Shown: positions 1-5,150 of the stretch, piece after piece
How positions within the stretch are numbered: position 1 is the stretch's first letter
Layout: every line of letters begins with the position of its first letter
Source: Melioribacteraceae bacterium
GTDB lineage: Bacteria; Bacteroidota; Ignavibacteria; Ignavibacteriales; Melioribacteraceae
Assembly: GCA_027036655.1 (NCBI GenBank)
Contig: JALWEC010000453.1
Location: 1 to 7,122 of the forward strand
Direction: 5' to 3'
Length of the DNA: 7,122 nt
Program-made: the position numbers and the translations under genes
The notes under the pieces: model-generated
The model's input: the letters and a program-made list of their open reading frames with translations, nothing else
The model's database searches: none
Told to the model about the DNA's origin: nothing

Positions 1-273
1 CGGCAGGGAATCGTAACTGCGATTTTCCTTTTTGAAAGCCGCTATCGCAGCAGTTCCCGTTCCGTGGCAATCAATAATAGAGGCGATTAATCCGCCGTAA
101 ACATAGCCGGGAATCGCGGTGTGATACGGTTCGGGAATAAAATGCGCGACGGTTTCATCCCCTTCCGAATAACTTCGCAGATGATGTCCGTGGTCGTTTA
201 ATCTTCCGCATCCGTAGCAATAACTTACATCGTCGGGGTAAAAGTCCTGTACCGCTAAATCTTTAAAATCCAT
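1..273 (-). CDS. PaaI-type hotdog thioesterase, partial (3' end outside window)
   Basis: Reading from the ATG at 273 down to base 1 gives 91 codons with no stop, so only the N-terminal half or so is present (family members are about 150-165 residues). The protein probably hydrolyses an acyl-CoA thioester in the cytosol; the substrate cannot be told. Visible features are an early CYGCGRLNDHG segment (about residues 19-29), then a GDETVAHF strand, HTAIPGYVYGGLIASIIDCH (about 51-70) and TAAI. The GG..A...D pattern is the hallmark of the PaaI/YbgC-like hotdog helix, whose Asp/Glu helps catalysis; the usual HGG is YGG here. No signal peptide is seen. It is transcribed divergently from the HAD phosphatase gene. 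The leader has no strong Shine-Dalgarno sequence (AAGAAAGAG lies just before the ATG). The family call is fairly sure; the specificity is unknown. Confidence 0.8.
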   Translation of the reverse strand, partial: MDFKDLAVQDFYPDDVSYCYGCGRLNDHGHHLRSYSEGDETVAHFIPEPYHTAIPGYVYGGLIASIIDCHGTGTAAIAAFKKENRSYDSLP

Positions 274-308
274 ACTCTTTCTTACAAAATTTTATTTATT
301 TTTACAAT

Positions 309-316
309 CAAATATA
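309..316 (-). promoter_or_regulatory. candidate -7 promoter element (TATATTTG) for the thioesterase gene
   Basis: On the minus strand bases 316-309 read TATATTTG, an exact match to the TAnnTTTG -7 consensus known for the Bacteroidota primary sigma factor. It lies 36-43 bases before the thioesterase ATG, which would leave a leader of about 30 bases. No clear -33 TTG is seen at the right distance, and the whole 274-352 spacer is AT-rich, so a chance match is possible. Confidence 0.35.
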
Positions 317-326
317 ACTTTATAAT
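315..326 (+). promoter_or_regulatory. candidate promoter core for the HAD phosphatase gene
   Basis: On the plus strand TAACTTTA (315-322, seven of eight bases of TAnnTTTG) overlaps a perfect TATAAT (321-326), 26 bases before the HAD ATG at 353. A TTTACA at 301-306 is only 14 bases from TATAAT, too close for a standard -35. The element interleaves with the minus-strand TATATTTG, so the two genes may share one compact divergent promoter. AT richness makes this tentative. Confidence 0.25.
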
Positions 327-352
327 ATTTTTCATTAAACAGAAAAAATAAA

Positions 353-979
353 ATGAGCAAAATAAAGGTCATTGTGTCTGATTTGGGAAACGTTTTAATT
401 CCTTTTGATTACGCCCCACTCCTAAAAAAACTTGATTCGTATAAAACCGGCTTGGGTGAGAAGTTCGGCAAACTCTACATGGAAAATTATGAAGTTCATC
501 GTTCATTTGAGAAAGGAGAATTACCGGAAGATGATTTTTTAAAAATCATGATGGAATGGACAGAGAATTTGGTTTCCCGAAAAAACTTTATTGAAATATA
601 TTCAAATATCTTCACCGAGAATAAGGAGGTTACTTCTTTGCTTCCAAAGCTAAAGAAAAACTACCAACTTGTTCTGCTTTCCAACACAAACTCCATTCAT
701 CAAAAATACGGCTGGGAAAAATACGACTTTCTAAAACATTTTGATAAGCTCATTCTTTCGCACGAAGTCGGCTTTGCAAAACCGGAAAAAGGAATTTACA
801 AAGCGGTGGAAGAATTTACCAAGCTGCCCGGAGAGGCGCATCTTTTCATTGACGATATTGAAGAATACGTAAATGCCGCAAAATCTTTAGGCTGGGAGGG
901 AATAGTTTTTAAAGATGCGGAAAGTTTGAAAATAAGTTTAATCGGAAAAGGAATTATCCCGAAATTGTCAATAGTCTGA
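353..979 (+). CDS. HAD superfamily phosphatase (subfamily IA, YihX-like)
   Basis: This 208-residue cytosolic protein carries all four HAD motifs. Motif I is VSDLGNVLIPFD with nucleophile Asp10. Motif II is LLSNTN with Ser110. Motif III is Lys143 in GFAKPEKGIY. Motif IV is FIDDIEEYV with Asp167 and Asp168. Residues of about 20-90 between motifs I and II form the small helical cap typical of subfamily IA. The D-x-G form of motif I (Gly12 replacing the second Asp) is also found in E. coli YihX, a glucose-1-phosphate phosphatase. The likely reaction is therefore hydrolysis of a small phosphorylated metabolite, but the substrate cannot be assigned. The ATG at 353 sits in an A-rich leader without a Shine-Dalgarno sequence and places motif I ten residues in, as expected. 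The gene stands alone, divergent from the thioesterase gene and convergent with the permease gene. Confidence 0.85.
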   Translation: MSKIKVIVSDLGNVLIPFDYAPLLKKLDSYKTGLGEKFGKLYMENYEVHRSFEKGELPEDDFLKIMMEWTENLVSRKNFIEIYSNIFTENKEVTSLLPKLKKNYQLVLLSNTNSIHQKYGWEKYDFLKHFDKLILSHEVGFAKPEKGIYKAVEEFTKLPGEAHLFIDDIEEYVNAAKSLGWEGIVFKDAESLKISLIGKGIIPKLSIV

Positions 980-1102
980 AAATTTCCAATGACCGCCATT
1001 AGGGAGTAAGTACAGCTAACCTATAGAAAACAATAAGTTGGCTAATGGGAAAACTCTAATTTAAGGCAAAAAAACAGATAAGAAAATCTTACTCTAGTCC
1101 TA

Positions 1103-1193
1103 TTTGTAGCACAGTCCGCCACGGCGGACTGTGGCTGAAATAATTTAGCGTTATGCTTGTTTTTCGCAGATTGCAAGCAATCTACGCTACAAA
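1103..1193. repeat. REP/MITE-like compound palindromic element
   Basis: The ends are an 8-bp perfect inverted repeat, TTTGTAGC (1103-1110) and GCTACAAA (1186-1193). Inside and touching these ends are two hairpins. The first has a perfect 11-bp GC-rich stem (1110-1120 with 1123-1133, core CAGTCCGCC). The second has a 10-bp stem with one mismatch (1165-1174 with 1177-1186, core AGATTGC/GCAATCT). Thirty-one bases separate the two hairpins. The whole can fold as an outer stem holding two hairpins, which resembles repetitive extragenic palindromes and small non-autonomous elements. No second copy is in the window, so repetition in the genome is inferred from architecture and location only. Confidence 0.5.
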
Positions 1194-1242
1194 AAATATT
1201 TTTGTATTCAAGCTTTTAGAGCAATAATTTTCCCTTATGACA

Positions 1243-1285
1243 TTTTTGGGTTAAAAAAACACACTGTCCGCTCCTAACCTAAAAA
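1243..1285. repeat. imperfect 11-bp inverted repeat
   Basis: TTTTTGGGTTA (1243-1253) faces TAACCTAAAAA (1275-1285) across 21 bases. One pair is a G-U wobble if read as plus-strand RNA and an A-C mismatch on the minus strand. It could be a weak hairpin near the end of the permease transcript or the ends of a tiny decayed element. No U tract follows on either strand, so a terminator role is doubtful. Confidence 0.3.
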
Positions 1286-1365
1286 AAACGTTGAGAACTC
1301 GTGCCATTCAGAGCGATGGTTATACAAAACCCTCTATTAATTCAGCCGTATAAATTTCACACAAA

Positions 1366-2442
1366 TTAAAATCCGTTACCGTAAAGGAAATAAAACCCGA
1401 TTGAAAGAAGAAACGCCGCGTAACCGAAAATTAAAAATTTCAGCAGAAAAGACGATATGTTTTTTTCGCCGTTATGCGAAACGTAAATTTTGTAGGCGAT
1501 TAAATTCGCAAGCGAACCGAAAAGACTTCCGAAACCGCCGGCGTTAACTCCCCAAAGGAGAGCTTCCCAATTCGGCGTAAACTTTGCGAACGTCAGAGCC
1601 GCCGGGACGTTACTCATAAATTGACTTGCCATCGCGGAGAATAAAAAAATGTGTCCCGAGTTTGAAATTTGAGAAGAAAGAATAAATTTTAAATTATCGG
1701 TTAACCCGAAGAAGAAAAAGAAAACGAGAAGAAGAGCGTAATCAATTGATAACGCTTTTCGGTCGAAAATCAGCGCGTAAAAAAGTACCACAACTCCCGC
1801 CTCAATCGGAAAAACGCGGAGAACCGTCAGCAGTACAAAGAACAAAAACGCCGAATATATATAGGCTTTTCCGCTTATTTTAACGTTTTCGTTATTTATT
1901 GCGACGCCTTTTTTTGTTTTGAGAAAAAGGGATAATCCGATTAAAATGAAAAAGAAGAAAAGGGTAAAAGGCGCAATAGTTCGGATGAAAGCCAAAGGTT
2001 CAATTTTGTAATACCAATAAATAAATAAGTTTTGCGGATTCCCTATCGGTGATAATGCGGAACCGGCGTTTGCCGCAAGCGCTTCGAGAATTACAATCAC
2101 ATCTTTTCTGTTAACCGTGAGACTAAGCGTTAGCGGAACCATCACAATCAAAGAAACATCATTTGTAACAATCATTGAAATAAGGAACGTTGTCATTACA
2201 AGTTTTAACGGTATCATTTTGCCGCGCTCGATTCTCCGGGCAACTTGTAAAATCAGTCCGCTCTGCTGAAGTCCGTTAACGACAATAAAGAGAAAGAATA
2301 AAATAAATAGGACTTGAATTTCCTGCGCCGAGTAAACGGGAAAATGTTTAACGTAGATTGAAGTCAGCAACAAACCCGCGCCGGAAGCGACCGCCAGCCA
2401 TTCTTTCAAAATAAAGTCGATTAATGTTTGATGTATTTTCAT
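1366..2442 (-). CDS. SLC13/ArsB-superfamily (ion transporter superfamily) permease
   Basis: This 358-residue, very hydrophobic inner-membrane protein has about ten predicted membrane segments. It shows the two-fold internal symmetry of the ion transporter superfamily (SLC13, CitM, ArsB and NhaD relatives). In the first half are IVTNDVSLIVMVPLTL (about 91-106) and ALAANAGSALSPIGNPQNLF (121-140). In the second half are MSNVPAAL (276-283) and GGFGSLFGSLANLIAY (302-317). These paired N-D/N-V-P and S/G-rich re-entrant motifs normally bind cation and anion substrate. The length fits the short SLC13-like permeases. An organic anion, inorganic anion or Na+/H+ function is possible; the sequence does not decide. 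The ATG at 2442 lacks a Shine-Dalgarno sequence. The gene lies 56 bases after the radical SAM gene with no strong hairpin between, so the two are probably cotranscribed. Confidence 0.8.
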   Translation of the reverse strand: MKIHQTLIDFILKEWLAVASGAGLLLTSIYVKHFPVYSAQEIQVLFILFFLFIVVNGLQQSGLILQVARRIERGKMIPLKLVMTTFLISMIVTNDVSLIVMVPLTLSLTVNRKDVIVILEALAANAGSALSPIGNPQNLFIYWYYKIEPLAFIRTIAPFTLFFFFILIGLSLFLKTKKGVAINNENVKISGKAYIYSAFLFFVLLTVLRVFPIEAGVVVLFYALIFDRKALSIDYALLLVFFFFFGLTDNLKFILSSQISNSGHIFLFSAMASQFMSNVPAALTFAKFTPNWEALLWGVNAGGFGSLFGSLANLIAYKIYVSHNGEKNISSFLLKFLIFGYAAFLLSIGFYFLYGNGF

Positions 2443-2498
2443 TGAGATAAATTTAATTTTTTACAATATCCGGAAAAGTCGGGAAAACAAATTTTCGA

Positions 2499-3530
2499 TT
2501 ATTCAAACACTCCGGCAATAGCGGTTCCGCAGTCCGGACATTTTCCGTCAACAAGATTGTTTTCATATACCGAATGCCAATCCCGTTTAATTAAGGGCTT
2601 TCCGCAGTTCGGGCAGTAAGTCGTTTCTCCTTCGTAATCGTGAACATTGCCGACGTAGCAATATTTTATCCCGGCTTTAAGCGCTAATTTTCTTGCTTTA
2701 ATCAGAGTGGAATGTGGCGTGGGATTTTTATCTCGCATCATAAAATCGGGATGAAACGCCGTAAAGTGAAGAGGGACTTCGTCGCCGAGATTCTTGACAA
2801 TCCAGTCCGCCATAGCTTTCAACTCGTCGTCCGAATCATTTTCGCCGGGAATAAGAAGCGTTGTAATTTCAAGCCAAATATCGGTTTCATTTTTAATCCA
2901 CCTTAAAGTATCAAGAACCGGAGCAATGTGGGAGAGAGTCAGTTTTCTGTAAAAATCTTCGGAGAACGCTTTAAGGTCAACATTTGCCGCGTCGATATAT
3001 TTGTAAACGTCCTTTCTTGCTTTTTTGTCAATGTAGCCCGCCGTTACCATAACGTTTCTGATTCCGGAGTTACGCGCAATTTGTGAAATATCGATAACGT
3101 ATTCTCCGAAAATCGTCGGGTCGTTGTATGTGTAGGCAATTGAGGGCGCGTTGTATTGCAGAGCTAATTTCACGACGTCTTCCGGCGACGCGTAAAGCGC
3201 GTTAACGTCCTCGAGTTTCGATTTGCTCATCGTCCAGTTCTGACAAAACTTGCACCCGAGATTACAGCCCGCCGTTCCGAAGCTGAGAACGGAAGTTCCC
3301 GGCAGAAAATGAAAAAGGGGCTTTTTCTCAATCGGGTCAAGTCCGAACCCCGTCGGTCTGCCGTAACCGGTGGAATAAAGTTTTCCGTTTATGTTTTCTC
3401 TGATGTAGCAAAAGCCTTTCTGCCCTTCCCCAAGTTCACAGTAGCGCGGGCAAAGGGTACAGATTATTTTTCCGTTTTTACCTTCCTTCCACCATTTCGC
3501 TTCTTTAAACTCGGTCATTTCAATATCCAT
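2499..3530 (-). CDS. amrS: AmmeMemoRadiSam system radical SAM enzyme (AmrS)
   Basis: This 343-residue cytosolic protein binds a [4Fe-4S] cluster through Cys89, Cys93 and Cys96 (CNLGCKFC) to cleave S-adenosylmethionine. It begins with a four-Cys segment (Cys24, 27, 31, 41; CTLCPRYCELGEGQKGFC), continues with GFGLDPIEKKPLFHF (61-75), then the radical SAM barrel with YTYNDPTIFGEY and VDLKAF. It ends in a zinc-ribbon-like tail (Cys306, 309, 331, 334; CPNC and CPDC). This order is typical of AmrS, a relative of pyruvate formate-lyase activating enzyme that usually occurs with AMMECR1 and MEMO proteins. Its reaction is not established as far as I know. Neither partner gene is visible here. The ATG at 3530 was chosen; a second Met at residue 5 is an equally possible start, and neither has a Shine-Dalgarno sequence. 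Confidence 0.88.
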   Translation of the reverse strand: MDIEMTEFKEAKWWKEGKNGKIICTLCPRYCELGEGQKGFCYIRENINGKLYSTGYGRPTGFGLDPIEKKPLFHFLPGTSVLSFGTAGCNLGCKFCQNWTMSKSKLEDVNALYASPEDVVKLALQYNAPSIAYTYNDPTIFGEYVIDISQIARNSGIRNVMVTAGYIDKKARKDVYKYIDAANVDLKAFSEDFYRKLTLSHIAPVLDTLRWIKNETDIWLEITTLLIPGENDSDDELKAMADWIVKNLGDEVPLHFTAFHPDFMMRDKNPTPHSTLIKARKLALKAGIKYCYVGNVHDYEGETTYCPNCGKPLIKRDWHSVYENNLVDGKCPDCGTAIAGVFE

Positions 3531-3536
3531 TTATTG

Positions 3537-3565
3537 TTTAAATGCTTAAAACAAATTGTTTTCAA
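3537..3565 (-). promoter_or_regulatory. possible promoter of the radical SAM gene, perhaps leaderless
   Basis: On the minus strand TTGAAA (3565-3560) and TTTAAA (3542-3537) are separated by exactly 17 bases, a standard -35/-10 arrangement. The -10 ends only six bases before the ATG at 3530, so transcription would start at or next to the ATG. It lies downstream of the probable terminator of the preceding operon. The match is to sigma-70 rules, not the Bacteroidota consensus, in AT-rich DNA, so confidence is low. Confidence 0.2.
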
Positions 3566-3580
3566 ATTCAGTATTAAATC

Positions 3581-3676
3581 AACCTTCGAGGTTACCTGAT
3601 GTATTTAGAAATTCGCTATTTACAATAGAATAAACGAGTTTTCAATATTTGTTGAATATTAAAAACCTCGAAGGTT
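3581..3676. repeat. pair of 13-bp inverted repeats bounding a 96-bp AT-rich segment
   Basis: AACCTTCGAGGTT (3581-3593) and its exact reverse complement AACCTCGAAGGTT (3664-3676) flank 70 bases of AT-rich DNA. Each copy is itself a small hairpin (five-base arms, three-base loop). This resembles terminal inverted repeats of a small MITE-like element, or two copies of a dispersed hairpin repeat inserted in opposite directions. The segment holds no ORF and fills most of the gap between the pyruvate kinase and radical SAM genes. Confidence 0.5.
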
Positions 3677-3681
3677 TTTAA
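3659..3681 (-). terminator. probable terminator after pyruvate kinase
   Basis: TTAAAAACCT and AGGTTTTTAA form a perfect 10-bp stem around a three-base loop, starting 18 bases past the pyruvate kinase stop. In the minus-strand RNA the stem's 3' arm is AGGUUUUUAA, so it ends in a U run as an intrinsic terminator does. The symmetry means it could also act on the other strand. The G-C core is only three pairs, so it may be weak; it coincides with the right copy of the inverted repeat pair. Confidence 0.5.
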
Positions 3682-3698
3682 AAGCTATTTTGAGTTTG

Positions 3699-5135
3699 TT
3701 AAACAATTAAAAAGCGCATCCAGGTCCTTCTGTCGTTTTCGGATAACGGAGCCGCCGCGGTAAACAGCACCAAATCCCCTTGCCTTACGAGTTTCTTTTC
3801 CTTCAGAAAATTAACCGCTTCGTGAATAGCTTCGTTTTCTTCGGAAAAATTTTCAAGGAAATATGGCTCTACTCCCCACCGGAGATTCAGAAAATTCAGC
3901 GTGGAAAATGAGTTGGAAAACGCAAACACCGGAGCTTTCGGGCGATACTTAGAAAGCGATTCCGCCGTGCGTCCCGCATAAGTAAAAACGGCAATCGCCT
4001 TCGCGCCTATTTCATCAGCCACGTCCACGACGGCTTTGTTCGTATTTTCAAAAACTTTGGAAACCAAATCGTCCCGTATTTCGTAACGGCGGTTATTCAG
4101 CTTCGGAGTATTCAGCTCCGTGGTTTCCAAAATGTGCCGCATTGTTTGAACGGTAAGCACGGGATGTTTCCCGACGGAAGTTTCTCCGCTTAACATAACA
4201 ACGTCGGTTCCGTCAACAACTGCATTTGCAACGTCGCTCGCTTCGGCTCTTGTGGGAATTGCATTTGTAATCATTGATTCCAGCATCTGCGTTGCCGTTA
4301 TCACCAGCTTGCCGACGGCGTTGCATCGTTTTATTATTTTTTTCTGCACAATCGGAACAAGCTCTGTGTTAAGCTCAACGCCCAAGTCGCCGCGGGCAAC
4401 CATTATTCCGTCCGAGGCGTCAAGAATTTGTTCAAAGTTTTCAACGCCTTCCGGTTTTTCGATTTTAGCGATTATCTGTTTGTTGAAGTTCCGCTCAAGC
4501 ATCCAGGAGCGGAGGCGGTGAATGTCGTCGGCTTTCCGGACAAACGAAAGCGCGACGAAATCAACGCGATGTTTTAGCGCGAATTCCAAATCGCGGAAAT
4601 CTTTTTCGGTAATCGAAGGAATGCTCAATTTTGTCCCGGGCAGATTTAATCCTTTCTTGGAAGAGATTTCTCCCCCTTCGAGGACTTTGCAGAAAACCGA
4701 ATTTTTTTCAATTTTCTCGACGCGCAGTTTTACAAGTCCGTCGTTAATTAAAATAATTTCTCCGGGAGTTACATCTTCGGGAAGCGGTTTGTAAGATGTG
4801 GAAACCCGCTCGGCGTTTCCCAAAATCTTTTCCGTCGTGATTTCAAAATCCGCTCCTTTTTCCAATGTAACGGTTCCGTCAACTTCGCCGATTCTGATCT
4901 TAGGACCCTGCAAATCGACGAGGATTGCAATCGGCTTTTTTGCGGTTTTGCACGCTTGTTCAATTTTATTAAAGAGCGCTTCGTAGTAGTCGTAATCGCC
5001 GTGCGAAAAGTTGAGCCGGAAAGCTCCGACGCCCGCATTGATAAGCTCTTCCAATGTTTCAAGCGAATCGGACGCGGGACCGAGCGTCGCCAAAATTTTA
5101 GTGCGCGTTAAATATCCTTTCTCGGATTTTATCAT
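3699..5135 (-). CDS. pyk: pyruvate kinase
   Basis: This 478-residue cytosolic enzyme converts phosphoenolpyruvate and ADP to pyruvate and ATP, the last step of glycolysis. The expected domain order is complete. The barrel begins with TRTKILATLGPAS and RLNFSHG (40-46), then DLQGPKIR (74-81). A B domain follows at about 82-180. The barrel resumes with AKIEKPEG (Lys224, Glu226), MVARGDLGVEL (Asp250), ATQMLESM (Thr282), PTRAE and MLSGETSVGKHP (314-325). The C domain is about 340-478. All catalytic and metal-binding residues are visible. Lys79 replaces the Glu that binds K+ in K+-dependent enzymes, and Leu75, Gln76 and Ile82 accompany it. The C-terminus lacks an obvious GTTN-like tail motif, and no PEP-utiliser extension is present. 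Its start overlaps the stop of the upstream protease gene by four bases. Confidence 0.96.
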   Translation of the reverse strand: MIKSEKGYLTRTKILATLGPASDSLETLEELINAGVGAFRLNFSHGDYDYYEALFNKIEQACKTAKKPIAILVDLQGPKIRIGEVDGTVTLEKGADFEITTEKILGNAERVSTSYKPLPEDVTPGEIILINDGLVKLRVEKIEKNSVFCKVLEGGEISSKKGLNLPGTKLSIPSITEKDFRDLEFALKHRVDFVALSFVRKADDIHRLRSWMLERNFNKQIIAKIEKPEGVENFEQILDASDGIMVARGDLGVELNTELVPIVQKKIIKRCNAVGKLVITATQMLESMITNAIPTRAEASDVANAVVDGTDVVMLSGETSVGKHPVLTVQTMRHILETTELNTPKLNNRRYEIRDDLVSKVFENTNKAVVDVADEIGAKAIAVFTYAGRTAESLSKYRPKAPVFAFSNSFSTLNFLNLRWGVEPYFLENFSEENEAIHEAVNFLKEKKLVRQGDLVLFTAAAPLSENDRRTWMRFLIV

Positions 5136-5150
5136 TTACTCTTTTTCTCC
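5132..5150 (-). promoter_or_regulatory. ATGA stop/start overlap with upstream GGAG (translational coupling)
   Basis: The protease stop TGA (5134-5132) overlaps the pyruvate kinase ATG (5135-5133) as ATGA. A GGAG lies 11 bases before the ATG (5150-5147) and GAG lies closer still. The overlap fixes the pyruvate kinase start and points to coupled translation from one mRNA. This is the only start in the window with a plausible Shine-Dalgarno sequence. Confidence 0.6.

Larger units (their letters stand above)
980..1365. other. convergent intergenic region with several inverted repeats, no gene
   Basis: This 386-base stretch lies between the 3' ends of two convergent genes. I see no coding sequence, tRNA or known riboswitch in it. 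It contains, from left to right: a weak inverted pair CCATTAG/CTAATGG (996-1002 and 1042-1048); the compound palindromic element at 1103-1193; an AT-rich hairpin TACAAAAA/TTTTTGTA with a three-base loop (1188-1206) overlapping that element's right end; an 11-bp imperfect inverted repeat (1243-1285); and GCCATTCAGAGCGATGG (about 1303-1319). No hairpin with a directly following U tract is obvious for either neighbour, so how the two genes terminate is unclear. The patchwork looks like a landing site for small non-coding repeats. Confidence 0.6.

Noticed and set aside
380..391. HAD motif I missing its second Asp (Gly12)
   Set aside because: The D-x-G-N-V form is normal for YihX-like phosphatases, and motifs II to IV are intact, so this is not a sign of a dead enzyme.
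353..979. HAD gene as a recent transfer because of low GC
   Set aside because: Sampled 60-base blocks within the gene range from 17 G/C (541-600) to 30 G/C (781-840), while minus-strand samples gave 25 and 32; the spread within the gene is too wide to argue for foreign origin.
1109..1134. GC-rich hairpin as the terminator of the HAD gene
   Set aside because: It lies about 130 bases after the stop, is followed by GCTGAAAT with no U run, and is better explained as part of the larger palindromic element.
1011..1155. Integron attC-like cores (GCTAAC, GTTGGC, GCGTTATGC)
   Set aside because: The pieces do not match RYYYAAC/GTTRRRY in a properly paired and spaced R''-L''-L'-R' layout, and there is no integrase or cassette array.
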